Positions 48,473 to 57,690 of a stretch of DNA of 64,000 nt are shown here, one piece after another. Every line of letters begins with the position of its first letter. Position 1 is the first letter of the stretch. The DNA comes from Campylobacterales bacterium (lineage in GTDB: Bacteria; Campylobacterota; Campylobacteria; Campylobacterales; QNZT01): contig JALVVN010000009.1 of assembly GCA_027023405.1 (NCBI GenBank), positions 67,485-131,484 on the forward strand, written 5' to 3'. Position numbers and translations under genes: made by a program. The notes below the pieces were generated by a model, which saw only the letters and a list, made by a program, of their open reading frames with translations, searched no databases and had not been told where the DNA came from.

Positions 48473-48664
48473 TTACGCCTTATTGTTAGCAGAGATAGCA
48501 GTTTTGATTCGTGCAATATCTCTTCTAACTTCTTTGATTTCATTTGGATTATTTAACTGCATTGTTTTTAGCTTTGCTTTAAGCTTAAAAAGCAGCAACT
48601 TCTTCTCTTTTAACAACTCGTTTAGATCTTTTAGATCTTTATCTTTTATCTCAGTAAATTTCAT
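48473..48664 (-). CDS. rpmC: 50S ribosomal protein L29
   Basis: L29 is a two-helix protein near the tunnel exit. I choose the ATG at 48664 ([26 protein letters not shown], 63 residues), because GAGAGA is then 6 bp upstream; the ORF track uses an ATG two codons earlier. Either start overlaps rplP (by 14 or 20 bp). Confidence 0.93.
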   Translation of the reverse strand: MKFTEIKDKDLKDLNELLKEKKLLLFKLKAKLKTMQLNNPNEIKEVRRDIARIKTAISANNKA

Positions 48665-49076
48665 TTTCATTCTCTCGAGTTATAATTTTTGTTTTAAATG
48701 GCAATTTATGCTTTGCTAGTGTCAATGCCTCTCGTGCTAACGACTCTTTGACACCGGCCATCTCGAATATAATTCTTCCAGGTTTAATATTCATAACCCA
48801 TTTATCAACCGCACCTTTACCTTTACCCATCCTTGTCTCTAAAGGTTTCTTTGTCAAAGGTTTATCGGGAAAGACACGAATCCAAGATTTTGCCTCTCTC
48901 TTTACATGTCGCGTCATACTAATCCTCGCAGCCTCAATCTGTCGAGAATCAATTCGACCAGCTTCAACAGCTTTGAGTGCAATCTCACCAAATGCGATAG
49001 AGTTACCACGGTATGACTTACCGCGATTTCTACCCTTTTGCTGTTTTCTATACTTTGTTCTTTTTGGCATCAACAT
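48651..49076 (-). CDS. rplP: 50S ribosomal protein L16
   Basis: L16, 141 residues, begins [24 protein letters not shown], contacts A- and P-site tRNA and is needed for peptidyl transferase. It starts 2 bp after rpsC. Confidence 0.98.
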   Translation of the reverse strand: MLMPKRTKYRKQQKGRNRGKSYRGNSIAFGEIALKAVEAGRIDSRQIEAARISMTRHVKREAKSWIRVFPDKPLTKKPLETRMGKGKGAVDKWVMNIKPGRIIFEMAGVKESLAREALTLAKHKLPFKTKIITRENENEIY

Positions 49077-49078
49077 GA

Positions 49079-49765
49079 CTATTCACCTCTTCTTTTTCTA
49101 GGTTTTCTATCATCTCGCTTCTCTGCTTGGATACCTTTTGCAAGAACTTCACCTTTAAAGATCCAAACCTTTACACCGATGATACCGTAAGTAGTATGCG
49201 CTTCTGCAAATCCATAATCGATTCTAGCTCTAAGTGTATGAAGCGGTACACGACCTTCAAGATACCACTCAGTTCGTGCCATCTCTGCTCCACCGAGTCT
49301 TCCTGCTACTGAAACCTTAATACCTTTAGCACCGCTTTTCATAGCACCTTGGATAACTTTTTTCATTGCCCGTCGAAACGCAACCCTTCTCTCAAGTTGA
49401 GTCGCAATATTTTCAGCGGCAAGTTGCGCTGATGTTTGTGCTTTTCTCTCCTCTTGAATATTGACATTCACCTCTTTACCAATCAGTTTTGCCAACTTTG
49501 CTCTTAGCTTTTCAATATCTGCACCTTTTTTACCAATGATGATTCCAGGTCTTGCAGAAACGATTGTGACTCTCAATTTTTTTGCGGTTCTTTCAATGAT
49601 AATTTGACTCACACCCGCATAGTAGAGCTCTTTTTTAATATAGGTTCTGATTTTATGATCTTCACCGATATTTTTGACTGTTGTCTCTGAAGATGGGTAC
49701 CATCTTGAGTCCCAGTTTCTATTTAGACCTAGTCTCAAACCGATTGGATTTACTTTCTGACCCAT
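49079..49765 (-). CDS. rpsC: 30S ribosomal protein S3
   Basis: S3, 228 residues, has an N-terminal KH domain ([23 protein letters not shown]) and a C-terminal domain with the [24 protein letters not shown] start. It forms the mRNA entry site. It follows rplV by 2 bp. Confidence 0.98.
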   Translation of the reverse strand: MGQKVNPIGLRLGLNRNWDSRWYPSSETTVKNIGEDHKIRTYIKKELYYAGVSQIIIERTAKKLRVTIVSARPGIIIGKKGADIEKLRAKLAKLIGKEVNVNIQEERKAQTSAQLAAENIATQLERRVAFRRAMKKVIQGAMKSGAKGIKVSVAGRLGGAEMARTEWYLEGRVPLHTLRARIDYGFAEAHTTYGIIGVKVWIFKGEVLAKGIQAEKRDDRKPRKRRGE

Positions 49766-49767
49766 CT

Positions 49768-50421
49768 TTAAGACTCCTTACTTGCTTTTTCTAAAATCTC
49801 TTTAGCCTCTGTTGGCCAACTATTTGCGATATCACCTTTAATGCCGATATTTTCATCCAATTTAGCAATATCTTCTTTGCTCATCTGGGCAATTTGTTTA
49901 ATAGAAGTGACACCTTCAGCATGCAAACTCTTCTCAATTGACGGTCCAACACCTGAAAGAAGTTTGAGATCATCAAGATCTATCTTAGTGCTCTTTTTAG
50001 CTACTTTCTTCTCTTCTGTCTGCTCGCTTTTTTGTGTAGGTTTTTTAGTTGCTGATTTTTTGGACTCTTTTTGAGGTTTAGCTGTCTCTTTCTTTGCACT
50101 TTTACTTGCCGGCGCAACTTCAACCATAATATGAGAAGTAGGTTTTAAAATTCTTGAAGCGCTACCTCTCGCCCGCGGTCTAAATCTTTTTAGAACCGGT
50201 CCTTTATCCACTCTACAAGAGACAATCTCTACCTCTTCAGGCTCAAAATCACCGTTGGCAACTGCCGAAGCAATCACTTTTGCAATAATTCCTGCTGCCT
50301 TATTTGGCATAAACTCTAATGATGCAAGTGCCAACTCTGCATTCATTCCCTGTACTTCTCTTGCGATCAATCTCGCTTTGGTCGGTGAAAGTCTGATAAA
50401 TTTTAATGTTGCTTTACTCAT
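49768..50421 (-). CDS. rplV: 50S ribosomal protein L22 with C-terminal Lys-rich linker and helix-hairpin-helix domain
   Basis: Residues 1-105 are an ordinary L22 ([35 protein letters not shown], then [24 protein letters not shown]) that lines the exit tunnel. Typical bacterial L22 stops near residue 110-140. Here a Lys/Ser/Thr/Glu linker (106-148) is followed by 149-217, [42 protein letters not shown], a helix-hairpin-helix domain like those in DNA-repair proteins and in the extended L21 of some alphaproteobacteria. No frameshift is visible; the rpsC start is 2 bp after the stop. Role of the extension unknown. Confidence 0.92.
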   Translation of the reverse strand: MSKATLKFIRLSPTKARLIAREVQGMNAELALASLEFMPNKAAGIIAKVIASAVANGDFEPEEVEIVSCRVDKGPVLKRFRPRARGSASRILKPTSHIMVEVAPASKSAKKETAKPQKESKKSATKKPTQKSEQTEEKKVAKKSTKIDLDDLKLLSGVGPSIEKSLHAEGVTSIKQIAQMSKEDIAKLDENIGIKGDIANSWPTEAKEILEKASKES

Positions 50422-50422
50422 C

Positions 50423-50701
50423 TTATCCTACCTTCTTCTGTACAGAGCCTTTATGCCCTTTAAATGTTCGTGTCGGTGCAAACTCACCAAACTTATATCC
50501 AACATGATTTTCCGTTACATAAACAGGTACAAAAGTTCTTCCGTTATGTACATGAAAAGTCAAACCGATCATATCCGGTAAAATCATACTTCTTCTTGAC
50601 CATGTTTTGATAGGCTTCTTATCACCGCTCTCTTTGGCTTTGAGCACTTTCTTGATAAGATGGTCATCAACAAATGGACCTTTTTTAAGACTTCTAGCCA
50701 T
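50423..50701 (-). CDS. rpsS: 30S ribosomal protein S19
   Basis: S19, 92 residues, begins [19 protein letters not shown] and has [32 protein letters not shown]; it sits in the 30S head. It immediately follows rplB. Confidence 0.98.
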   Translation of the reverse strand: MARSLKKGPFVDDHLIKKVLKAKESGDKKPIKTWSRRSMILPDMIGLTFHVHNGRTFVPVYVTENHVGYKFGEFAPTRTFKGHKGSVQKKVG

Positions 50702-51535
50702 CTATTTTCTCCCTTTCTTTCTAGAGATAATCAATTTATCGCTAGCTTTTTTTCTTCTTGTTTTGTAACCCTTAGTCGGCATACCCCATGGACTGACAGG
50801 ATGTCTTGATGCATTGGTTTTACCTTCACCACCACCATGCGGGTGATCAATTGGGTTCATCGCCGAACCTCTCGTTTGCGGTCGGATACCTCTATGTCTG
50901 TTACGACCCGCTTTACCGATGACAACATTTGCCCAATCTTCATTTCCAACAGTTCCTACTGTCGCCATACACTCTGCAAGAATCTGTCTCATCTCACCGC
51001 TAGGTAATCGAAGCACAACATACTTCTCCTCTTTACCCATCAGCTGTGCATATCCGCCTGCACTTCTTGCAATCTGTCCACCTTTTCCAGGTTTCATCTC
51101 GATATTGTGGATGATTGTACCCACTGGAATATTTTTCAGTTTCATTGCATTACCGGGCTTGACATCGAGTCCCCCCTCAGCGGATGCGACTTTATCGCCC
51201 ACTTTCAATCCTGAAGGCTGGATGATATAGCGCTTTTCACCATCTGCATATGTGATCAAAGCGATACGGCAATTTCTGTAAGGATCATATTCGATAGCAC
51301 TCACAACACCCTCAATTCCAAATTTTCTTCTTTTAAAGTCGATGACACGATAGAGTTTTTTCGCACCAGCCTCTTTGTGTCTTGAAGTGATTCTTCCGTA
51401 ACTGTTTCTACCGGCACTTCTAGGTAATTTTTTAAGAAGACTTCGTACACTCGCCTTACCTGTGATATCTGAAGAGTCAAGCCCTGTCATATATCTTCGT
51501 GACGGTGTATAAGGTCTATAGGATCGAATCGCCAT
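50702..51535 (-). CDS. rplB: 50S ribosomal protein L2
   Basis: L2, 277 residues, is needed for subunit association and peptide bond formation. [26 protein letters not shown] begins it; [30 protein letters not shown] near the end carries the conserved histidine region. Confidence 0.98.
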   Translation of the reverse strand: MAIRSYRPYTPSRRYMTGLDSSDITGKASVRSLLKKLPRSAGRNSYGRITSRHKEAGAKKLYRVIDFKRRKFGIEGVVSAIEYDPYRNCRIALITYADGEKRYIIQPSGLKVGDKVASAEGGLDVKPGNAMKLKNIPVGTIIHNIEMKPGKGGQIARSAGGYAQLMGKEEKYVVLRLPSGEMRQILAECMATVGTVGNEDWANVVIGKAGRNRHRGIRPQTRGSAMNPIDHPHGGGEGKTNASRHPVSPWGMPTKGYKTRRKKASDKLIISRKKGRK

Positions 51536-51536
51536 C

Positions 51537-51818
51537 TTATACCTCCAAACTTTCTATCTTTGCATCTTCAGGAAGCTTGACATAAAACTTTTTATAGTCA
51601 TCTCTCTTACCCTGAATACCTCTAAATCGTTTTACCTTACCTCTTTGATTCAATGAGTTGATACTAAGAGGTACAAATCCGAAATACTCTCTCAACACCT
51701 CTTTGAGTCCACTCTTCGTCATTTTAGGCGTCGTTTGGATAACGATTACATTATCCTCCTGAAGCGTCAAACTCTTCTCTGTGTAAAGAATTGCTTTAAT
51801 ATCTGTAATATCTGCCAT
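51537..51818 (-). CDS. rplW: 50S ribosomal protein L23
   Basis: L23 lies at the tunnel exit and binds trigger factor and SRP. The ORF track begins at 51851; [23 protein letters not shown] from the ATG at 51818 is the usual N-terminus, with GAGGATTAAG just before it, and avoids overlap with rplD. 93 residues. Confidence 0.95.
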   Translation of the reverse strand: MADITDIKAILYTEKSLTLQEDNVIVIQTTPKMTKSGLKEVLREYFGFVPLSINSLNQRGKVKRFRGIQGKRDDYKKFYVKLPEDAKIESLEV

Positions 51819-51819
51819 C

Positions 51820-52434
51820 TTAATCCTCTTTCGTGAGTGCCTCGAAGACACTTTTTTCTATTACAATCGCTTGAAATGCCGTTGCTGTATATCCGTTGAG
51901 TTCATTCGCTTCAATCAAATAGCTGTTTGGTTCATTTCTAAAAGCATAAAAACTCTTCTCATCAATCATCTCTTTAACAACCAATGCATCTCTCACACCT
52001 AAATCTTTAATAAATTTAGCAGCATCTTTTGTCTTACCTGACTCGATTGTAATATTATCAACAACAAAAAGTTTACCGTTCTCGGCTTTTTCATTGATTG
52101 CAAACAAGAGTGCTAATCTTTTCTGTTTTTTATTTACTTTTTGAAAATAGTTTCGATTTGCTTTAGGTCCATGTGCTACTCCACCGCCTACTCTTACCGG
52201 TGTTCTTGTTGAACCGGCTCTTGCTCGTCCACCACCCTTTTGAGAGTAAGGTTTTTTACCGCCTCCACTCACATCAGATCGTGTTTTCGTGTGAGCTGTA
52301 TTGGCTCTCAATGCCGCTTGATATGATTTCACATAAAGATAAAGGTTATGTGGATCAATATCAGCAAGCGCTTTAGGTAGTTCCACCTCACCGTTTGCTT
52401 TGAGATTTTTATCTAATACTATTGCTTTACTCAT
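51820..52434 (-). CDS. rplD: 50S ribosomal protein L4
   Basis: L4, 204 residues, lines the tunnel through its extended loop ([42 protein letters not shown]). It represses its own operon in E. coli; that is not known here. It overlaps rplC by 4 bp. Confidence 0.98.
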   Translation of the reverse strand: MSKAIVLDKNLKANGEVELPKALADIDPHNLYLYVKSYQAALRANTAHTKTRSDVSGGGKKPYSQKGGGRARAGSTRTPVRVGGGVAHGPKANRNYFQKVNKKQKRLALLFAINEKAENGKLFVVDNITIESGKTKDAAKFIKDLGVRDALVVKEMIDEKSFYAFRNEPNSYLIEANELNGYTATAFQAIVIEKSVFEALTKED

Positions 52435-53009
52435 TTTACAATCCTTATCGTTCCGTATGATCCGTTTGCTCCCGCTACAGCACCTTTGAGTGCGATAATA
52501 CCGGTCTCAGCATCGTAAGAAACGATCTCATTTTTTGCTGTTTTTTTATCTGTTCCATAGTGTCCTGGCATCTTTTGTCCCGGTTGAACTCGCCCTGGCC
52601 ACTCGGCATTACCGATTGAACCTACTCTTCTGTGAAATCTTGAACCGTGCGCCCCTGGACCACCTGCAAAGTTATGTCGTTTCATAACACCGGCAAAACC
52701 TCTACCTTTTGAAACAAATGTCGTTTTGACCACTTTTGCATCATTAAGAGGCGTTAAATCAAGATCACCTGCTTCACTGTTGGCAACCGTCATCGTTTTA
52801 AAGCGATTAAACTCTGCACTTAAACCATATTTCTTTTGCTGTCCTGCAATCGCTTTATTGATCTTTTTACCTTGTGCATATGCAACAAGCGCTCTCTTGT
52901 TTTCATCGACTTCACAAACCTTTGCTTCAACGATTCTTACAAGTGTTACTGCAACAGAAGGGATGGTTGTTGTTCTACTCATACCAATTTTTTCTACGAT
53001 ATATTCCAT
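52431..53009 (-). CDS. rplC: 50S ribosomal protein L3
   Basis: L3 helps form the peptidyl transferase centre. [30 protein letters not shown] is the normal start, at the ATG at 53009 with GGAGG 6 bp upstream; the ORF track uses an upstream codon (53048) inside rpsJ. 192 residues, with [30 protein letters not shown]. Confidence 0.96.
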   Translation of the reverse strand: MEYIVEKIGMSRTTTIPSVAVTLVRIVEAKVCEVDENKRALVAYAQGKKINKAIAGQQKKYGLSAEFNRFKTMTVANSEAGDLDLTPLNDAKVVKTTFVSKGRGFAGVMKRHNFAGGPGAHGSRFHRRVGSIGNAEWPGRVQPGQKMPGHYGTDKKTAKNEIVSYDAETGIIALKGAVAGANGSYGTIRIVK

Positions 53010-53019
53010 CATCACCCTC

Positions 53020-53331
53020 CTATTTTCCCATTGCTCGAACTTCGACATTCACCTCAGGTGCAAGATCGAGCTTCATCAACGAATCCACAGTATCAGTTGT
53101 TGCTGATACGATATCGATCAATCGTGCATGCATACGCATCTCAAACTGCTCTCGTGAATCTTTATTTACATGTGGAGATTTTAGTACTGTGTACTTTTTG
53201 ATCTTAGTAGGCATTGGAATCGGCCCTCTAATCTCAGCTCCAGTTCGCTTAACTGCTTCAACAATTGCAGCAACTGATCGGTCTAAGACCCTATGATCAT
53301 AAGCTTTTAACTTCAATCGAATTTTTTCCAT
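53020..53331 (-). CDS. rpsJ: 30S ribosomal protein S10
   Basis: S10, 103 residues, begins [41 protein letters not shown], and also takes part in antitermination with NusB. It is the first gene of the superoperon, 46 bp downstream of the putative transcription start. Confidence 0.98.
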   Translation of the reverse strand: MEKIRLKLKAYDHRVLDRSVAAIVEAVKRTGAEIRGPIPMPTKIKKYTVLKSPHVNKDSREQFEMRMHARLIDIVSATTDTVDSLMKLDLAPEVNVEVRAMGK

Positions 53332-53384
53332 TTTTTCCCTTAAAAGAACTCGTCAGATGAACTGACAAAAAAATTTGAACGCTA

Positions 53385-53413
53385 AATATACATCAAATGA
53401 GATTAGAAGTCAA
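53385..53413 (-). promoter_or_regulatory. promoter of the S10 ribosomal superoperon
   Basis: Minus strand: -35 TTGACT (53408-53413), a 17-bp spacer, and -10 TATATT (53385-53390) preceded by TG. This is the best sigma-70 match in the window and lies 54 bp before rpsJ. A short hairpin, GTCAG-TTCAT-CTGAC, is in the leader (53352-53366). Confidence 0.75.
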
Positions 53414-53445
53414 CTGTTTTAGGGGGTTTTATCAATTTTTACTCT

Positions 53446-53476
53446 TTTTTTGTTCCTTTTTTAAAGGAACAAAAAA
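53446..53476 (-). terminator. bidirectional terminator after pssA
   Basis: TTTTTTGTTCCTTT and AAAGGAACAAAAAA form a 14-bp stem with a TTT loop; both strands end in a U-tract. It separates pssA from the S10 promoter and would stop transcription from the DUF2853-PAP2-pssA genes. Confidence 0.85.
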
Positions 53477-53540
53477 CTTTTAAATAAAATATTTTTATCT
53501 GATTTAGAGTAAAGGATTAAGAAAAATTTTTAGTAATTCT

Positions 53541-54092
53541 CTAAGGATGAGGAATCCTCACTTTGGAATTGAGCAGATAGCCGATAATCACGACAAAAAT
53601 AAGGAGAAGATAGAGTGAGTTCACTATCTTGTAGCTATAGAGTAGATAAAGCACCCAAAGCAAGATCGCTCCAAGTGGTGTCGGTACACCGGTAAAATAT
53701 TTTGCCACCTGCCCCTCTTCACTCCCGATATTGAACTCTATCAAGCGTCTTAAACCTGAGATAATATAGTACAGGAATACTCCGCCACTAATGATTAACT
53801 CAACCTCTCCGCTTTTCTCAAGCGAATAGAAGAGCAAAAATGCAGGCATAATTACAAATGACACAAAGTCTGCAAAGGAGTCTAATTGAATACCAAATTC
53901 ACACGAGAGTTTATACCTTCTCGCTAATTTTCCATCAAGAATATCAAAAGCTCCCGCTAACCATGCCAAAATAATGGCAATCTGAAATTGCCCTTTTTGA
54001 ATAAAATAGATCGCTACAATCCCTGCCGTAATATTGGCAAAGGTTACCAGATTGGCGATATTAAAATGGGAATTCTTTTTAAATAAAAACAT
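53541..54092 (-). CDS. pssA: CDP-diacylglycerol--serine O-phosphatidyltransferase
   Basis: PssA makes phosphatidylserine, the precursor of phosphatidylethanolamine, in the inner membrane. The CDP-alcohol phosphotransferase motif is FDILDGKLARRYKLSCEFGIQLDSFADFVSF, which holds the D...D...G...AR...G...D...D pattern. The 183-residue protein has five or six helices and is shorter than many homologues. It lies 8 bp after the PAP2 gene. Confidence 0.92.
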   Translation of the reverse strand: MFLFKKNSHFNIANLVTFANITAGIVAIYFIQKGQFQIAIILAWLAGAFDILDGKLARRYKLSCEFGIQLDSFADFVSFVIMPAFLLFYSLEKSGEVELIISGGVFLYYIISGLRRLIEFNIGSEEGQVAKYFTGVPTPLGAILLWVLYLLYSYKIVNSLYLLLIFVVIIGYLLNSKVRIPHP

Positions 54093-54100
54093 CTACTCTC

Positions 54101-54664
54101 CTACCATTTTTTTAGAAACCCTATTCCCCATCTCTTACCATCTGAAATAGGATAAATCGTGCGAGTATCTATCGCTTTCGTCCAAAGATAACTACTCGCT
54201 AGACCAATCAATGCACCTGCCAATACATCTTTTGTATAATGATTTTTCGATTCTACGCGACTGTATGCTGTCCATCCTGCTCCGACATAAGGCAAGATCG
54301 CTACATCTAAACCATATCGTTTATGTAAATAGCCCGCACTGGTAAAAGTCACTGCGCTATGACCAGAAGGGAAAGATCGATTATTTTTACGATTGGGGCG
54401 TTCCTCTTTAGTCGCAAACTTGAGAGCATAGGTCACTGCAACTGTACTCAGTAGAGCTTTACTGAGTTCAATCTGCCCTTCACGATCACTTTGATAATAT
54501 GAATAGAGATAAGAGAATGTCGGCATGAGAATCAGGAGTGCATCACCACTCTTTTCGATACTATCAGCCCGCGATACAGAAGCAGATACGAAAAAAATGC
54601 TGAATATCGAGGAGAAGAGCACTCCTCTAGCGCGATTACGCGTTGTACACACTCTCTTTTCCAA
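54101..54664 (-). CDS. PAP2-superfamily phosphatase (membrane-associated or exported)
   Basis: This protein of about 187 residues has a signal sequence or anchor near the start. The three PAP2 motifs are present: KFATKEERP, SFPSGHSAVTF and RVESKNHYTKDVLAG (the usual SRxxxxxHxxxD with Val-Glu for Ser or Arg variation). It probably removes phosphate from a lipid or isoprenoid diphosphate in the periplasm. The ORF track starts at TTG 54664, overlapping the DUF2853 gene by 29 bp; GTG 54652 is an alternative. Confidence 0.8.
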   Translation of the reverse strand: MEKRVCTTRNRARGVLFSSIFSIFFVSASVSRADSIEKSGDALLILMPTFSYLYSYYQSDREGQIELSKALLSTVAVTYALKFATKEERPNRKNNRSFPSGHSAVTFTSAGYLHKRYGLDVAILPYVGAGWTAYSRVESKNHYTKDVLAGALIGLASSYLWTKAIDTRTIYPISDGKRWGIGFLKKW

Positions 54665-54980
54665 ATTTCTTTGCTAAGAGCGCATAAAAGATCGCACGAT
54701 ACTTCATAGGGTTGCTCTTACCCATTGTCTCGCAGACCTCATCAACTGCTTTCATAAGCTCTTCATCGCTCTCATTTAACCCCAGCTTCTTCTTGAGAAA
54801 GTTGGTTACAACCCGCTCTTTTTCACTTTTATCAGAGCATGCAACGCCACTTGAGTCAGCATTATAGATCGAAGGTCCCAAACCTTTTGCCGCCTTCTCA
54901 ACCAATGCCACATCAATCTCAATATTATACTTTTTGATTGCCTCTTTATACTTAGCCATTTGCTCATCAAATTTTGTCAT
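54636..54980 (-). CDS. DUF2853 family protein
   Basis: This 114-residue helical, acidic-basic protein of unknown function begins MTKFDEQMAKYKEAIKKYNIEIDVALVEKAAKGLGPSIYNADSSGVA and has an NFLKKKLGL segment, which is the pattern I recall for DUF2853. The first gene before PAP2 and pssA. A -10 box (ATTATA on the plus strand at 55009-55014) and AGGAGA upstream give it its own promoter. Confidence 0.72.
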   Translation of the reverse strand: MTKFDEQMAKYKEAIKKYNIEIDVALVEKAAKGLGPSIYNADSSGVACSDKSEKERVVTNFLKKKLGLNESDEELMKAVDEVCETMGKSNPMKYRAIFYALLAKKFGKESVYNA

Positions 54981-55008
54981 GACTCTCTCCTATTTTGAAA
55001 TTCCTCCT

Positions 55009-55014
55009 ATTATA
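55009..55014 (-). promoter_or_regulatory. -10 box for the DUF2853-PAP2-pssA genes
   Basis: Minus strand TGATGTATAATAGG: a perfect TATAAT, 29 bp before the DUF2853 ATG, in the 50-bp gap after hemE. Confidence 0.5.
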
Positions 55015-55030
55015 CATCAAAAAATGCAAA

Positions 55031-56062
55031 CTATCGCTGACTCACCTCTTTGCAGAGATTGACAAAATATTGTGCATTTTCCACAGGGACATCAGGCAGA
55101 ATCCCATGACCAAGATTAAAGATATGTCTACCCTTCCGCATCGTATTGGCGATAGAGGTTACACACTCATAAGTTGCCTCTTTACTATACAACCGACAAG
55201 GCTCCATATTTCCCTGAAGTACATAGCGATCGCCCAAATAGTGTTTTGCCAACGCCATCGGCGTACTCCAATCGACACCAAAAACATCAAACTCACCGTC
55301 GATCTCATCCAAATAGGCTGGAATCCCCTTAGGAAAGACAATAATAGGAATATGCGGATATTTAGATTTGAGGTAACTTGCAATCTCTTTGATATAGAAC
55401 CAGCTAAACTCCATATATTTGCTCTTTTCCAAAGCCGCCGCCCATGAATCAAAGATCTGCACCACATCGACACCTGCTTGAATCTGTTTTTCCAGGTAAA
55501 GTTTCACCACTTCCGTCACTTTTGATAAAATCTCATGCATAAATTCAGGCTCAGTATAGATCAGCTTTTTGCAAATAGTATAGGTTTTGCTCCCCTGCCC
55601 TTCTATCATATAGGTCACAAGCGTCCAAGGCGCACCGGTAAATCCAATCAACGCCTTATCATCTGAGAGCTCTTTTTTGATCAGCTCAATCGTCTCATAG
55701 ACATAATGCAACCGTTTAGCGGCGTCTTCACCGGTTCGCAGTGCTTCAAGTGCCTCTTGGTTACGAATCGGCTTTTCAAAAACCGGTCCCTCTCCCTCTA
55801 CAAAATCGAGTTGCATACCCATTTCGTTGGGGATGACCAAAATATCGGAAAAGAGGATCGCCGCATCTACATCGAGTCTTCGCACCGGTTGTAGCGTCAC
55901 TTCGCATGCTTTTTGGGGATCATGACAGAGATTGAGAAAACTACCCGCTTCCGATCGTACCTCCTGATACTCCGGCAAATAGCGCCCCGCTTGTCGCATC
56001 ATCCACACCGGTGTATAGGGTGTCTCCTTGCCAAAACAGGCATCTACAAAAATCTTACTCAT
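55031..56062 (-). CDS. hemE: uroporphyrinogen decarboxylase
   Basis: HemE decarboxylates the four acetates of uroporphyrinogen III to coproporphyrinogen in haem synthesis. [15 protein letters not shown] is the N-terminal signature, followed by [25 protein letters not shown] and [16 protein letters not shown]. The protein has 343 residues. It directly follows the UPF0114 gene and is last of the flgR-asd operon. Confidence 0.97.
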   Translation of the reverse strand: MSKIFVDACFGKETPYTPVWMMRQAGRYLPEYQEVRSEAGSFLNLCHDPQKACEVTLQPVRRLDVDAAILFSDILVIPNEMGMQLDFVEGEGPVFEKPIRNQEALEALRTGEDAAKRLHYVYETIELIKKELSDDKALIGFTGAPWTLVTYMIEGQGSKTYTICKKLIYTEPEFMHEILSKVTEVVKLYLEKQIQAGVDVVQIFDSWAAALEKSKYMEFSWFYIKEIASYLKSKYPHIPIIVFPKGIPAYLDEIDGEFDVFGVDWSTPMALAKHYLGDRYVLQGNMEPCRLYSKEATYECVTSIANTMRKGRHIFNLGHGILPDVPVENAQYFVNLCKEVSQR

Positions 56063-56623
56063 CTAATGCTTCCCTCCCTTGTGCATAAAATAGAGCCCTA
56101 CTGAGAGCGCCAAAATAGATGCTGAGAAGTAAAGCATCTCAAGCGCTCCACTATATGGCGTGTGTAGCACGCGTTTGAAAAAACTTACCACTAATACCAT
56201 TACAATAACCTTGGCAAGCTTATCCTTCAGTTCATCTAAAGAGTGGATCTCCAAAATCCTCGATGCACCCCCTTGGGCAATATCTATTTCAGAGATAAAG
56301 AGCTCATAGAGACCAAAACCAAATATAAACATCACAATCGCCATCAAATAGAGATCAACCGCACCAATCAATCCGCCAACAATATTCTCATGAAAATGCT
56401 CTGGATGTAAATGGTTGAGATATGCCATAAACACATCTTTGACAACCGTAAAAATATCCACACTGGCAACCACAAAGAGCGCAATACCTCCCAACATACT
56501 AAAGATCACCGCAAAGAGAACAAAAAAGCGCGTATTCCACAGCCCCGCCTCAAAGACTCTCTCCAACCAAGATTGCTTTTTTATCGGCTGATGCTCTAAA
56601 GGTTGTTCCTCTCTATGATCCAT
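56063..56623 (-). CDS. UPF0114 (YqhA) family membrane protein
   Basis: This 186-residue membrane protein has four hydrophobic segments. ESGLW...RFFVLFAVIFSMLGGIALF and VDLYLMAIVMFIFGFGLYELFIS (the FGLYELFIS end) fit the UPF0114/YqhA family. Function unknown. Its ATG shares a base with the asd stop, and hemE follows without a gap. Confidence 0.8.
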   Translation of the reverse strand: MDHREEQPLEHQPIKKQSWLERVFEAGLWNTRFFVLFAVIFSMLGGIALFVVASVDIFTVVKDVFMAYLNHLHPEHFHENIVGGLIGAVDLYLMAIVMFIFGFGLYELFISEIDIAQGGASRILEIHSLDELKDKLAKVIVMVLVVSFFKRVLHTPYSGALEMLYFSASILALSVGLYFMHKGGKH

Positions 56624-57660
56624 TACGCCTCCTCTAGCTCAATCCACTTTTGTGCGATTCGCAATGCATTGGTCGCTGCTCCGACTCTTACCTGATCCGC
56701 CACATTCCAAAAATGGAGTATATTATCACGATAGAGATCTTTTCGGATCCTTCCCACATAGGTGATATCCGTATCCGTCGCCATCACCGGCATCGGATAG
56801 ATTTGATTGGGCAGATCATCAACCACCTGCACATTTTCAAAGCTCTCAAGTGCTTGACGCACCGCATCTATCTGCACCTCTACACCCTCATCAAAAGTGA
56901 CGGTGATGCTCTCGCTATGACTTCTGAGAACCGGCACTCTGACACAGGTGGCAGCCACTTCAAGCTGTTTGTGCAGAATCTTTTGACTCTCATTCACCAT
57001 CTTCATCTCCTCTTTGGTAAAGCCGTTCTCCATCGCGACATCGATCTGAGGAATGACATTGAGTGCGATTTGGTGAGCAAATGCCTCATGGGGTGATTCG
57101 TCCAATTTAAAAGCAAAAAAGTCCTGCATCTGCTTGACAAGCTCCTCCATGCCCGCCTTACCGGCACCACTCGTTGCTTGATAGGTACAGACATCGACCC
57201 GCTTGATCCCATAAAGATCATCCAATGGTTTAAGTGCAAGTACCATCTGGATCGTTGAGCAGTTTGGATTGGCGATGATACCACTCTCACGCCACAATTC
57301 AATATCTTGAGGATTCACCTCCGGCACCACCAACGGCACATTCGGATCCATGCGGAAGTGGCTTGTATTGTCGATCACCACCGCACCTGCTTCGACAGCA
57401 CACGGCGCATATTTTGCCGAAACCGATCCCCCCGCACTGAAGAAAGCGATATCGATCTCCTCTTTTTCAAAAATATCGCAAGTGAGCTCTACAACATCGA
57501 TCTCTTGACCTCTATATTCGATTGTTTTCCCTAGTGATCGTGCACTTGCAAGCGGAACCAATTTTGCAATTGGAAAATCATACGCTTCAAAAAGTCGATA
57601 AAACTCCTCACCAACCGCACCGGTTGCACCTACAACAGCGACATTAAATTTCCTCATCAT
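56623..57660 (-). CDS. asd: aspartate-semialdehyde dehydrogenase
   Basis: Asd reduces aspartyl phosphate in the lysine, methionine and threonine pathway, and supplies diaminopimelate for MurE. The NADP motif VAVVGATGAVGEEF and the catalytic Cys in IANPNCSTIQM are clear, with 345 residues. The start may be either of two adjacent ATG codons (57660 or 57657). It follows flgR by 30 bp, as I recall for C. jejuni. Confidence 0.96.
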   Translation of the reverse strand: MMRKFNVAVVGATGAVGEEFYRLFEAYDFPIAKLVPLASARSLGKTIEYRGQEIDVVELTCDIFEKEEIDIAFFSAGGSVSAKYAPCAVEAGAVVIDNTSHFRMDPNVPLVVPEVNPQDIELWRESGIIANPNCSTIQMVLALKPLDDLYGIKRVDVCTYQATSGAGKAGMEELVKQMQDFFAFKLDESPHEAFAHQIALNVIPQIDVAMENGFTKEEMKMVNESQKILHKQLEVAATCVRVPVLRSHSESITVTFDEGVEVQIDAVRQALESFENVQVVDDLPNQIYPMPVMATDTDITYVGRIRKDLYRDNILHFWNVADQVRVGAATNALRIAQKWIELEEA

Positions 57661-57690
57661 TCTGCCTTTATTGTTTTGGGCAAATTATAG

